Of a DNA stretch of 64,000 nt, positions 10,753 to 21,279 are shown one piece after another. The stretch lies in the NCBI RefSeq assembly GCF_050003625.1, contig NC_134398.1:71060891-71124890 (forward strand), given 5' to 3'. Source of the DNA: Haematobia irritans. Its lineage: Eukaryota; Arthropoda; Insecta; Diptera; Muscidae. A program made the translations under genes and the position numbers. The first letter of the stretch is position 1, and each line of letters begins with the position of its first letter. The notes below the pieces were generated by a model that did no database searches, had not been told where the DNA came from, and saw nothing but the letters and a program-made list of their open reading frames with translations.

Positions 10753-12235
10753 AACAAGTAAGTAAAGTCTAAAGTCGGGCGGGGCCGACTATATTATACC
10801 CTTCACCCCTATGTAGGCCAAAATTTGTGTTACCATCTCAACTACTTCACATTTGCTGGAAGCTATATAAAGGAGACAATTTTTTTACTTCTACAAAATC
10901 TCTAGATTTAAAATTTAAATCGGCTAACGCTATCCAGTTAATTGGAGGAAACCTCCATTGAAAATGGGTCTAAAATGTATAACAGTCTACCATATTTCCC
11001 CAACTCTGTTGTACGTATATATGGGAGCTATATACAATCTGAACCAATTTTGACTAAATTTGACATGTACCACTGTGGTATCACAATGGACTGAATAGTC
11101 TAAGTGAGCCTGATACATCGGGCTGCCACATAACCTAACCTAACCATAGTTAGAATAATAATTCTGCAATCTATGCGAAATTTCAAGTAAATGGGAGTAT
11201 AACTTTGACCCCCCTGGTCATATGAGTGCAAATCGGACGGAAGATATATATGGGAGCCATATCTAAATCTGAATCGATTTCAACCAAATTTGGCACAATT
11301 ACCTATACTACTAAACGTACTCCTTGTGCGAAAATTGAAGCAAATCACGGCAAAACCCTGGATTTTGAGGCCATATAAGTTCAAATCGGACGAAGGATAT
11401 ATATTTGAAGTAAGTCAGGGCAAACCTCTGGCTTTTGAGACCATATAAGTCCAAATCGGGCGAAAGATATATATGTGAGCTATATCTAAATCTGAACCGA
11501 TTTTAACAAAATTTGACGCACTTAACGATACTATTAAACGTACTCCTTGTGCAAAATTTGAAGCAAATCACGGCAAAACTCTGGCTTTTGTAGCCATATA
11601 AGTTCAAATCGGACGAAAGATATATATGGGAGCTATATCTAAATTTGAACCGATTTCAATCAAATTTACCAAGCATTGGTAGAATGTCAATTCTACCCTC
11701 TGTGCAAAATTTTACGAAGATCGGTAGTAAACTTTGGCCTCTGTAGTCATATGAGTCTAAATCGGACGAAAGATATATATGAGAGCTATATCTAAATCTG
11801 AACCGATTTGCCTGATATTCTGCAAGATTTTCGAGATTCATAAAATATTTGGATGTACGGTATTTCAAGAAAATCGGTTGATAAACACGCTAACTATGAC
11901 CAAATCGGGGATAAATATATATGGCAGCTATATCTAATTCTCAACCGATTTTTTCCAAAACCAATAGCGATTGTCTCTGTCCCAAGAAACGGCCCTATGC
12001 CAAATTTGAGGAAGATCGGACTTAAATTGCGAGCTGTACTTTGTGCACAAAATTACATATACAGACAGACGGACAGACAGACAGACAGGCGGACATCGCT
12101 AAATCGACTCAGAATTTAATTCTAAGCCGATCGGTATACTAAAAGATGGGTCTATGACCACTATTTCTTGGCGTTACATACAAATGCACAAACTTATTAT
12201 ACCCTGTACCACAGTAGTGGTGAAGGGTATAAAAA
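10753..12235 (-). mobile_element. Helentron-like (mini-me/DINE-1-type) element F1
   Basis: Non-coding element of about 1.48 kb. Its left end (3' end of the element on the minus strand) is ACAAGTAAGTAAAGTC followed by a hairpin (AGTCGGGCGGGGCCGACT) and TTATACCCTTCACC. Its right end is TGTACCACAGTAGTGGTG then AAGGGTATAAAA, the inverted counterpart. Inside are repeated ~150-bp units carrying TATATGGGAGCTATATCTAA and CTGAACCGATTT, and next to the right end a (GACA/GGAC)n microsatellite at 12061-12095. A hairpin plus CTTGT-type terminus with subterminal inverted repeats and a GTCY-type microsatellite is the known design of dipteran mini-me/DINE-1 (Helentron-derived) elements. A SINE fragment is inserted at 11068-11145. 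Confidence 0.72.
11068..11145 (+). mobile_element. SINE 3' fragment inside F1
   Basis: ACCACTGTGGTATCACAATG through the (CCTAA)n tail is the last ~78 bp of the SINE body. Comparison with the F copy at 52135-54808 (TTTGACATGCATAGTTAG) shows it interrupts the F sequence after GACATG. 5' truncation is typical of LINE-mobilised copies. No clear target duplication was seen. Confidence 0.75.
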
Positions 12236-12289
12236 TATGGGAAACATTTACATCTGAAGCAATTTTAAGGAAACTTCGCAAAAGTTTAT

Positions 12290-13360
12290 TTATGATTTAT
12301 CGCTCAATATATTTATATGTATTAGAAGTTTAGGAAAACTAGAGTCATTTTTACAACTTTTCGACTAAGCAGTGGCGATTTAACAAGGAAAATGTTGGTA
12401 TTTTGGCCATTTTTGTCGAAATCAGAAAAACATATATATGGGAGCTATATCTAAATCTGAAGCGATGTCAACCAAATTTGGCACGCATAGCTACAATGCT
12501 AATTCTACTCCCTGTGCAAAATTTCAACTAAATCGGAGTTAAAAATTGGCCTCTGTGGTCATATGAGTGTAAATCGGGCGAAAGCTATATATGGGAGATA
12601 TATCTAAATCTGAACCGATTTCAACCAAATTTGGAACGAATAGCTACAATGCTAATTCTACTTCCTGTGCAAAATTTTAACTAATTCGGAGCAAAAAATT
12701 GGCCTCTGTGGTCATTTGAGTGTAAATCGGGCCAAAGCTATATATGGGAGCTATATCTAAATCTGAACCGATTTCAACCAAATTTGACACGCATAGCTAT
12801 AATGCTAATTCTACTCCCTGTGCAAAATTTCAACTAAATCGGAGCAAAAAATTGGCCGCTGTGGGCAAATGAGTATAAATCGGGCGAAAGATATATATGG
12901 GAGCTATATCTAAATCTGAACCGATTTGGCTGATATTTTTCAAGTTTTTTGAGACTCTTAAAATATTCGAATGTACGGAATTTGAGGAAGATCGGTTGAT
13001 ATACACGCCAATTATGACCAGATCGGTGAAAAATATATATGGCAGCTATATCTAAATCTGAACCGATTTTTTCCAAAATCAATAGGGATCGTCTTTGAGC
13101 CGCAACAGGACCCTATACCAAATTTTAGGACAATCGGGCTAAAACTGCGAGCTGTACTTTGCACACAAAAATACATCAACAGACAGACAGACAGACGGAC
13201 AGACAGACAGACAGACGGACATCGCTAAATCGACTCAGAATTTAATTCTAAGACGATCGGTATAATAAACGATGGGTCCCAGACTTTTCCTTCTTGGCGT
13301 TACATACAAATGCACAAACTTATTATACCCTGTACCACAGTAGTGGTGAAGGGTATAAAA
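12290..13360 (-). mobile_element. Helentron-like element F2, 3' hairpin end missing
   Basis: Directly follows F1 in the same orientation. It carries five clear ~150-bp units (TATATGG words near 12434, 12587, 12738, 12893, 13035), the (GACA/GGAC)n microsatellite at 13179-13220, and the terminus TGTACCACAGTAGTGGTG then AAGGGTATAAAA ending at 13360. The AAGTCGGGC hairpin end is absent, so either the left part was lost or F1 and F2 are one element with an internal duplication. Confidence 0.68.
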
Positions 13361-13527
13361 AATAGAGTCACAGGTTTTCTCCCAAAGATTAAACACTTTT
13401 AAAATCATTAAGACTTAAAGGAGTTTTGTTGTGCATATTACCATAAACATTTAAAAATCCAAATTATAAAAGTTTTCTTTAAACAAATAAAAATCTGTTA
13501 AATATTATTGGTTTCCTATTATCATAA
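13361..13527. other. Anonymous AT-rich DNA
   Basis: No gene seen; could be the 5' flank of the LINE ORF1 fragment that follows. Confidence 0.35.
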
Positions 13528-14478
13528 TTGAAATATCAAAAACGAAATATGAAAGACCCTCCAGACGAAAATAATCAACCAATAAAATATGACAAAATTA
13601 AAAAAAAAATTACAATCATTTCCCCAGGCGCCAAATACTTAATGATGAAAAGAGTAAATAGTGAATCTACTCTCTCAAATGTTTCCCCCTTCTTAACCCT
13701 TTCGACCCTAAAGTTGCCTGTGGGCAACTTTTTGTGTTTTGAGACTTACTGTCGGCGTTGTTTTTGTTCATAAAACTGTAACGATATCGAAAGCTACAAG
13801 TGTTTTCTTCAAGTTGAATGAAAAATCAGTTAATTTGGTTGTCAATTAGCAAAAATTTTTTCATTAATATGCACGAGCCTAAAGAAAAAAATATTTGGAA
13901 AACGGTTTTAATAAATGACATTTTTTTTTTTCAAAAATTACAACAAAAGTATTGAAAGTTTTTATTAAATCTGTTGTAGTACATATCAAACAAAATATTT
14001 CTGCCCACAGGACCTAGAGAAAAAAAGGTTTGAAAAACCATGATATTAAACCAATTTTGAACTTCGATTGGGATGTCCCAGTGACGAGGAATGTGGCAAC
14101 GATGTGGAAGACATATCTGCAGTGCTGAGGAGGAATTTGAAAGGAATCGTAAAAAGGGAAGAAGCCATAGATATCTGCCTTCTTGGCAACATACTGGTGG
14201 AGCCACCGTGGTGCAATGGAATCGAACCCACGACCTTCCATACACAAGGTCGTGGGTTCGATTCCTGCTTCGACCGAACACCAAAAAGTTTTTCAGCGGT
14301 GCATTATCCCACCTCAGTAATGCTGGTGACATTTCTGAGGGTTTCAAAGCTTCTCTAAGTGGTTTCACTGCAATGTGGAACGCCATTCGGACTCGGCTAT
14401 AAAAAGGAGGTCCCTTGTCATTGAGCTTAACATGGAATCGGGCAGCACTCAGTGATAAGAGAGAAGTTCACCAATGTG

Positions 14479-17000
14479 CACAGAAAAAAAAGTGTCTCGT
14501 AAATTTAAGAAGATTTTTACAATAATTTATTACAAGAATTTTCCAGAATTTTAGTTCATTTTTCGTATCTTCAACGAAAATTAACTACTCGAAAGGAAAT
14601 TTTACAAATTCTAAGTAACAATCGTTTAGTTCATGGCCTACAAAATACGATGGAAATTTCCTTAAAAAATTTCTTAACTGGTAGTTAAAAATTCGTTTGT
14701 CATGCTATAAAACTACTTGTGAAATGTAAAGTATTTTCTAAATAATAAGTGCAATTTACTATAAGATTTTTTTGTACGAGAAAATATTTTTTTACGAAAA
14801 ATGAACTTGAAAGTGGATAGCAATTTCTTACTGACAATTCCTATAGTTAATAATTGTTGGTAAAAAATTACCCAATGAAATATTTTTAGTTCACATGTAA
14901 TTAAATTTATAGACATTTTCGTCAAAAATGGCAGATAACATTTCATGAAAATTTTGCAAATTTTAAGTTAAATGTTTCATCGTTCATAAACTGGTGTGCC
15001 TTTACGAATATTATTCTTAGAGTAAATTGTCAGCAGATGCGATGAACTAATGCATAGTACGGAGATTTTTATCGACATAGTGGAATGTGGTTAATGTAAA
15101 GATGATGTTACTTTAGTTTTGTTGTGTATACATGAGCATGGGGTTGTTTTTATTTTTGTTCATTTAGTGGTTTGTGTGTGTGTTTGTTATTCGTGGATGG
15201 ATTATTTGGCTGGATGAGGTGTTGTTTTCAATAAAGGCACATGTGTTTTTGTTGTTGTAGGAATGTTTTGGCTTTGCTTGGTTTTGTTTGGCATGCTTCA
15301 GATGTATAGTTGGCGTTGGCGTGGGCTGTTGCATCTTTTAAGCATGTATGCAACAAGGGAATATAAAGGCATGGAATATTTTGGATTTTTGAGACACATA
15401 TTGGTGTTTGTTTATTAAACCTTTTATAATATTTTATCGGTAGTTTAAAAAAAAGTTATTAAGAATATTTAGGAAAATATGTTGAAATTGAAAGTGTATT
15501 GAAATTTTTATTATTCTATGTAAAAAATTAATATTCAATTCCAGATGAATTTGGAAAATTTTTGTTATATTTTATCGTATAGTTATTCATAAATTGGTAA
15601 GTATTTTTTTAATATGGCTTTCTTTTAAAAATAATATTTTTATGTATATTATTATTTGTTAATTAATTTTTTTGGAAACCAGTTTAATTTTTTCTTTGTT
15701 GTAAAAACAATATTTAATTTCATAGCAATTCCAGATGGATTCGAACAAATTTAAAAAATAGAGAATTCGTAAGTTTTCTTCTAAAAACTGGCTTTATTTC
15801 AACTAGAATATTTACGTTTTTGTGACCTTTTTATAATCAAAATTACAGGTTTTTAATACCTTATTTTAGTATTTCTTTAATCAAATGTTTTGGAAACCAA
15901 TGTAATATTTTTAATGTAAAACAAATATTTAATTTCAGAATAACCCTTAAAAATTTGGACACATTTTTAGTACTCCTTTGCCTGTAATTTAATAGTGAAT
16001 TGGTAAGGATTCTTTAACTTTCTTTTAACCCTCGACAGTCATCCGTTTTTTTTGTACATTAACGTCATCCTTTGTCATTTTGACTACGGCTGATTTCAAG
16101 ATGCTATAATTTTCATCGTGAGCGAAAAAGTGAACAAACTTCAATTTATTTTCTTATTCAATTTTTTTATGTAGTATAAAACAAAAATTCATAAAACGGT
16201 CGAATTAGTATAATTTAAATTTACCATTTCCCAATAGACTAAAATGCATTTTAAATCGAAAATAAAATTATGTGTCGTCATTTTGACGATTATCAAGAAT
16301 ATTTGGTTTTTTAAGCATATTATTATTTTTTTCATTAGATTTCTTGAAAACCTATTTAATAATTTTATTTAATGTAAAAAATAAATATTTAATTTCAGAG
16401 TAACCCAAATAAATTTGGACAACTTTTTATATTTCCCCTCAGCATATAATTTAATAGAGAATTGGTAAGTTTTATATTAAAACTTTGGCTTCTTTCAACT
16501 AGGGTTCAAATTAACTACTCTCTGTTCTACGTGGTCATAATTTTTATTCACAAAAAACATTGTATTAAGAACTTTCATCATAAGTTTTTATAATAAAGTA
16601 CTTTTGCTTAAAGAAAGTTTAATTTTAATGTATGAAAATTTTCATAATTTTAAAACGGTTTGTTGTTCCTTTAATTATTTAATTTCTCTGTACTGTGGAA
16701 TGATTGATTTAAAAATAGTTTAGTTGTCGACATTTTAAAGAGACTGTTAACCAATTTTTATTATCGGGTTTCCAAAAAATAAGCAAGTAAACCAAAATAA
16801 TACTGACTTTTTAACTTGGTAGGGGTATATAAATCTTATGGTGTTGTAAAAATGAACTAAACTACAATGTTATAGATGAACTAAAATTTAAGAGAATTAT
16901 AAACTAGATAAGTTGAAAACAATCTTAAGGGCTAAATCATGGTCAATATTACTACAGTTTAGTTCATTTTGCAATGGAAAAGGGTTCACTGTTTTTTCAG
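14479..17000. mobile_element. 2.5-kb T-rich-ended DNA element inside the SINE
   Basis: It interrupts the SINE between CCAATGTG and TGTGGTATC. The ends CACAGAAAAAAAAGTG and CACTGTTTTTTCAG are imperfect inverted repeats, with TGTG on both sides as a possible 4-bp target duplication. End segments share TTTAGTTCATTTT-type words with MITE families B and C, so it is likely a longer relative. The interior differs from any MITE in the window: a GT-rich stretch (15120-15310) with a TATA-like word (AATATAAAGG near 15360), then four exon-like modules (15545-16464), plus a segment with TCATTTTGACTACGG / GTCATTTTGACGAT (16070-16295). No long reading frame. Confidence 0.72.
15530..16470 (+). repeat. Four diverged tandem modules with splice-site-like borders
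   Basis: Each module has the layout AATT(T/C)CAG - core - (G)GTAAG. Cores: 15545-15596, 15735-15768, 15939-16002 and 16399-16464. Cores 3 and 4 are clearly homologous (TAACCC..., AATTTGGACA..., TTTAATAG.GAATTG). Core 1 shares AATTTGGA and AATTG, and core 2 shares GATTCGAACAAATTT and GAGAATTC. Spacing is about 190, 205 and 460 bp, the last enlarged by ~250 bp of other sequence. Cores contain stops in all frames I checked, so they are not obviously protein-coding. They could be duplicated non-coding exons captured by the transposon, or a tandem repeat that resembles splice sites by chance. Confidence 0.5.
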
Positions 17001-17139
17001 TGTGGTATCACAATGAACTGAATAGTCTAAGTGAGCCTGATACATCGGGCTGCCACCTAACCTAACCTACTGGTGGATTAGCACGAATATTGTCGCTTTA
17101 CTATTCTTTGGTTTTTTAGACCGCCAGTTAAACTGGCAT

Positions 17140-17608
17140 GGGTTCACGATAAAATTTACGTTTACGATAAAATTCACATTCACGTTAAGACAGATACAGA
17201 AAAAAATCACACTCACGAATTTTATCACTCTTAAGATTTCAATAGCGTCCGTTGTTTGATTATGAATCATTTTTTTTTTTGATTGAATTTTGCAAATGGT
17301 TCCGTCGTGAGTTATGAATATAACTTACTGATCAGTAACTGCAGCGAGTCATGAGATTTGTCGTGAATCATGCCAATTGTTGTGTTCCGAAAATTTTCCT
17401 GAGTCACGAGATTTGTTGTGAATTACGAAAATGTTGGTGTATCATGCAGGAACGTGAGGCATAAACTTTGTTCGTGCGTGAGCGTGCGCGAGTATAACTT
17501 TTCATTTCGTGATCGTGAATTCCTACCCACATGGCGTGCGTGAGTATAAATATTTCTTCGTGAAGGCGCTTGAGCGTAAGTGAAATTTCACTCACGCCCA
17601 CATCTAAG
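17140..17608. mobile_element. hAT MITE family J, decayed copy
   Basis: Dense CACG/CGTGAG words (GTGCGTGAGCGTGCGCGAG near 17476) and the right terminus CACTCACGCCCACATCTA, related to the family J terminus TAGAGGTGTGCACGTGA. The left terminus is not recognisable. Lies inside the piggyBac-like element. Confidence 0.55.
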
Positions 17609-18340
17609 TATACATTTACTGTAATAATATCAAAAAATTTAAAAAAAAAAATCCAATAAAACGTAATACGTCTTAATTACAAAACAAACCATTTTATTGC
17701 CACAATTGCTCACAGGCAACATTCTCTACCGCCCAAACGAATGGGCGTGTCTACTCGAAATTTTGGCTAAACGCTTCTTAAATGACTTAAACATGATTAA
17801 GAGTATAAAAATTATTTTAGAAATATCTATAAAAATTCGGGGTCGAAAGGGTTAATAAAGAGGGTAATATACGGAACCTGCGGGGAAGTGATTGAAATGT
17901 GCAAGAAATTGTTAAACGGTACAATTCTAATAAAAACAAAGAATTATAACCAAGCTACCAAGCTTATCCAATTATGCTCACTCAGCCGCGATATTGACGA
18001 GGAAGTCACTGAGCATACAACTTTAAATTACTCTGGTGGTGTTATCTATGCTCCCGACCACTTCGGAACACCCGAAGACGAGATTCTCATTGAGCTGAAA
18101 CCAAAACAAAGTTGACAAAATAAAAAAAGAAAGAAGGCGAAAACCTAAAAGAAACAGGCTTAATAGTATTAACGTTCAACACAAGTTCTATACCAGAAGA
18201 AATAAAAGTTGGATATGAAAACACTTTTACTTGTTCCAGTAAAAAAATCCTAAACTGAAAGCAGTTAGGAATAGTTCATTAAATAGAATAAGGCATTGAA
18301 TTTTACTAATACTGTTTTCTTCGCTGGGTATAAGAATTTA

Positions 18341-19339
18341 CTACTGAACAAGAAAATTTTATTCACTGATAACAAAGCATTCGTAAAAATAAACAAAAAC
18401 CGTACTAAAACCAAGTTTCCTCAAATTTAGTAAAATTTCTTATAAAATGATAATTCTGACTTCCTCTATTATAGAAAGTTTATCACACATACGAATAACA
18501 CTTGGCATAGAAATATATTTTAGTTCATTCGTACTAAGAAGTATTCAATCCTTTCAAAACTTAAGGAAACATACTTGTTAGAAAATAAGAAATTTTCCTA
18601 TATTTTCCTCTTTTGTCTACCTGTAATCGATACCTGTCATCTGTGTAATCGATATGTTTGCACGTGGGTTGTTTTTTAGTTGGAATAGCGTTGTTATGGT
18701 ATACGGAGAGATTGTTAAAAAATAATATAGTAAAATAATATAATAAATAACAAATAAAATATATAAAATATGTGTTATTTTAAATTAGTGAGAACAATTT
18801 TCGTTGTTTGAAAATTATTAAACATAAATAACAAACAATAAGTCTATCAATTTTCGTGATGGTGTACAATGAAAGAAAACACCAACAGAATAACAACCCT
18901 TTCATTCATCAGGTAACATTCATTCGTGAAAAAATTACACAAAAAAAAAAGTGAACTCTCAATTTCACTAAAGCCAATTCAACTTTATTTTAGTTCAAGG
19001 AATTATTATGTTTGGAGAAAGTTTCCTTTATTATAATAATTTTTTGTGTACGTTAGTTAAATTAACTAAAACCGAGGAAAAAATATACTCAATATTTTTT
19101 ATGGAATAATAAACTAATATTTCGATGCTATTGATTCTTAATAAATATATTTAATATATTAATAAAACCTGTCTTTTATTGAAGAAAAAATTGTCTATAT
19201 AAATAAATAAAATTGTATTTAAAAACGAAGATAAGCAGTTCTAATTTTGAAGTAAAAGGTCTACCACAAATATGTAAGATTTGTCCAAATGAATGAAAAA
19301 AGTCCAATAAAATCATTCCATACATGAATTCAATTCAGT
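18341..19339. other. Insertion block within MITE D, includes a family C fragment
   Basis: About 1 kb of AT-rich sequence between the right and middle parts of D. At 18946-19120, AAAAAAGTGAACTCTCAATT, TTTCACTAAAG and ATTATTATGTTTGGAGAAAG match the left half of MITE family C. The remainder (18341-18945) matches nothing else here and contains no convincing frame. Confidence 0.5.
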
Positions 19340-19837
19340 TAGATTTTTTCATTCTGTAGTATAGTGGTACATAAATATAGGAAAATGTTAACTAATATAT
19401 TTATTTTATTTTATTTATTTATTAATTTATTTATCCTGCACAACAAGACTTACGACAGGAATTTTCATTAAAAAGTATTTCCTCTTAGTAATTTAATAAC
19501 AAGTTACGTTAGGTTCATATAAATAAAGAAAATCGAAACAAAAAATCTACAAAATCCAATTAAAGAATTAAGAGAAAATATTATAATTTTAAAGCAATAA
19601 ACAAAAATAATTATAAAAATTAATTACAAAAATAATTATTAAATGATTATAATTATTAAGACAAAGGAAAAGAAATATAGAAGGTTAAGATTAGTTTGAT
19701 AATAAATTTGAATAATGGGAAAATAATATGTTTTTGAAATCTAATGTGTTGTTGTTTCGTTGTATCTTATGAGGGAGTACATTCCAGACACAAACCAGAC
19801 TTCGATGCCGCGAAGCGAAGCCTCTCATATAGGTACC

Positions 19838-20413
19838 TACACAGAAAAAAATATCACCAAAATATTTCCAATTAAAAAGTTAATTGAAGTTGATTTTTTT
19901 TTCAATTAATAAATTAATTGGTACAATTAACTTTTTAATCAAGATAGAAACATTAAGTTAATTAAGTCAATGATTGAACATTTTAAAATTTTTAATTAAA
20001 AAGTTAATTGATATAATTAACTTTTAATCAAATTCGGAAGACTAAGTCAGTTTATGATGATGATGAACATTTTTTTTAAATTTTTAATTAAAATTTTTTT
20101 TCAAACAATCAATTGTTAATCCAAATAAAAATTCTAAGCCAATTCAGAATGTAATTGAAAATAGTTACCTTTTTTTAATTAATAAATTAATTGAGTTTTG
20201 CAATCAACATCAATTAAATTTTTAATTGAATCAATTAAAAAAATTAATTGAAATTTGGCAATGAAATCAATTAATTTTTTTATCAAGAATTTTTTCTATG
20301 CCCAATTAAAACTGTGATTGATACTATCATTTTCGTGATTGAAGACATTTCAATTAAAAAATTAATTGGATCAATTAATTTCGTGATTGAATCAGAAAAA
20401 AAAAATTTGTGTG
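19838..20413. mobile_element. MITE family E copy inside the LINE
   Basis: Bounded by TACACAGAAAAAAATATCAC and AAAAAAAAATTTGTGTGTA, an imperfect inverted pair. The interior is built of TTTTTAATTGAATCAATTAA-like words, ending with the diagnostic CAATTAATTTCGTGATTGA. It separates the LINE frame (…FDYITN) from the rest of the LINE 3' end. AGGT(A/T)C occurs on both sides and may be the target duplication. Confidence 0.7.
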
Positions 20414-20887
20414 TAGGTTCGTGATATAGTCAAAGCGCCTCAATCCATAAACGTATCTCACAATATTATTGTAAACAACATTCAACTTCCGTCTGCTTCC
20501 GGCATCGCAACCCGAAAATAGTTCACTTCCATACAACAATCCTGGCAAGACATATCTCTTAGCTAAGATAACCCTTGTCTTGAGCGGCGTAAATCGCTGT
20601 GTGTGCCATAAAGTTCTTAATTTCGCATATGCCTGACCAACAATGTAGTTTATATGATCCCCCCAAGACAAGTTACTATTCAATACTACACCAAGATTCT
20701 TGGCCGTGGAAACAATTTCCACCTGTTGTCCGTCAATCTCAACCTTAATGTCGTTAGGGACTTGAATACCACGTCCATGTATCACTAGGCATTTAGACTT
20801 CCTTGGATTCAGGAGTAATCCATTTCTTGTAGCCCAGTTATTCACAGAAAGGAGGTCGTCATTGATCATGTCTATACCGGCGCTCAA
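20414..20887 (-). pseudogene. LINE reverse transcriptase C-terminal (thumb) fragment
   Basis: About 157 codons of the region downstream of the RT catalytic core. Recognisable phrases: NNWATRNGLLLNPRKSKCLV (the W.....L.LNP.KS block after the YADD motif), STAKNLGVVLNSNLSW, and ILAKRYVLPGLLYGSELF...RRKLNVVYNNIVRYVYGLRRFDYIT. The catalytic aspartates and the endonuclease domain are absent because the copy starts 3' of them. The frame runs on for 13 residues into MITE E; those residues are not LINE. The clade (jockey/I/R1-like) cannot be assigned with confidence. Non-functional. Confidence 0.82.
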
Positions 20888-21030
20888 AATGCATCCTACC
20901 TAATTTCTACGAAAATCACATAGTTCAAACAAATAAAAATGTATTGGGCGCTATACGAAGTTCAACTTTCTTCTCAATGAGTTCATTTTAATTTAAAGAA
21001 GGGGTTACTTTTTTTCTGGGTGTTTTTAAT

Positions 21031-21230
21031 GGACTTTGATTGTACATGAAAAAAAGTTAAATTTTAAAATTTATTTCCTAGAATCAAGTACGTAAAACTC
21101 AAATTTAAAAGTGATTTTTGTATTAAATGTGTCCTTACTTTAATTCTCCGCTCCTTTGGATCGGAATCAATACCAAAGTCATTAGTGAAAAGACCAAATC
21201 TTTGGAACCGGGAATGCTTTTTTCAGTGCA
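21031..21230 (-). mobile_element. MITE family A, right-hand fragment
   Basis: Minus-strand family A from GACTTTGAT through TTTCCTAGAATCAAGTACG and GGATCGGAATCAATACC to GGGAATGCTTTTTTCAGTGCA. The distal two thirds are missing. It abuts MITE D at 21023. Confidence 0.7.
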
Positions 21231-21279
21231 CATTAGTATTTTCTTATTTTTAATAAAGAAAAGACATTCATAAATACAA

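Larger units (their letters stand above)
14202..17067 (+). mobile_element. SINE with inverted head, split by a 2.5-kb insertion
   Basis: The SINE head and body run 14202-14478, and the last ~65 bp with (CCTAA)n tail run 17001-17067. Both ends carry the same target duplication TACTGGTGGA (14192-14201 and 17068-17077), so this is one SINE opened by later insertion. The head is abnormal. Instead of the A-box region, 14219-14236 holds AATCGAACCCACGACCTT, the exact reverse complement of the B-box arm at 14245-14262, giving an 18-bp perfect hairpin with an 8-nt loop. That copy would not be expected to have a working A box. Confidence 0.88.
13697..17851. mobile_element. piggyBac-like non-autonomous element, interrupted
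   Basis: Terminal inverted repeats CCCTTTCGACCC (13697) and GGGGTCGAAAGGG (ending 17851) are flanked by TTAA at 13693-13696 and 17852-17855. TTAA duplication plus CCCT termini is characteristic of piggyBac. Subterminal words TTGCCTGTGGGCAAC (left) and TTGCTCACAGGCAAC (right) are also related. Removing the element and one TTAA restores the flanking LINE ORF1 frame, so the boundaries are secure. Inside: about 500 bp of own sequence including a frame near 14068-14190 (SDEECGNDVEDISAVLRR, possibly a relic of an acidic transposase N-terminus), a SINE, a 2.5-kb element within the SINE, a hAT relic, and about 240 bp of right end. Confidence 0.85.
13528..18220 (+). pseudogene. LINE ORF1 (gag-like) fragment split by a piggyBac-like element
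   Basis: The + strand frame beginning at 13528 reads to NVSPFL at 13696 and resumes in frame after the 4.2-kb insertion: VSPFLIKRVIYGTCGE spans the empty site. It then runs to about 18115 with LLNGTILIKTKNYNQATKL and, after a frameshift near 18120, KETGLIVLTFNTSSIPEEIK up to about 18216. The phrases LLNGTILIKT and TGLIVLTFNT...PEEIKVGY match my recollection of jockey-type non-LTR retrotransposon ORF1 proteins, which bind RNA and lie upstream of the reverse transcriptase ORF. The C-terminal zinc knuckles are missing because MITE D begins at 18221. A dead fragment, interrupted, frameshifted and truncated. Confidence 0.7.
19399..20888 (-). mobile_element. 5'-truncated non-LTR retrotransposon (LINE)
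   Basis: Minus-strand LINE inserted in MITE D. It starts abruptly inside the reverse transcriptase at 20888 and ends in an A-rich tail (ATAAATAAATAAAATAAAAT type) at about 19399-19437, next to D sequence. 5' truncation and a simple-repeat tail are typical of target-primed reverse transcription. The coding part is interrupted by MITE E at 19838-20413. Beyond it, the minus strand continues with LINE-like 3' sequence (about 19837-19740, CTTCGCTTCGCGGCATCGAA), which no longer has a long frame. Confidence 0.78.
18221..21023 (-). mobile_element. MITE family D, split into three parts
   Basis: Compared with the complete copy at 56559-56973, the minus strand here carries D in order: left part 21023-20889 (ending CTTTTTTTCTGGGTGT), middle 19398-19340 (TAGTATAGTGGTACATAAAT) and right part 18340-18221 (TCTTCGCTGGGTATAAGAAT). 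The right terminus is missing. The gaps are a LINE fragment (19399-20888) and a ~1-kb block (18341-19339). One ancestral MITE was therefore opened twice by later insertions. Confidence 0.75.

Noticed and set aside
10753..13360. LTR retrotransposon
   Set aside because: No direct terminal repeats, primer-binding site, polypurine tract or gag/pol frame; hairpin ends and subterminal inverted repeats fit Helentron-like elements better.
14068..14402. Overlapping ~100-codon frames on both strands
   Set aside because: They run through the SINE head and body and reflect its lack of stops; the same peptides (e.g. RSRNRTHDLVY) recur at other SINEs.
17404..17601. Minus-strand 65-codon frame as a gene
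   Set aside because: It falls in the decayed CACG-rich hAT relic inside the piggyBac-like element.
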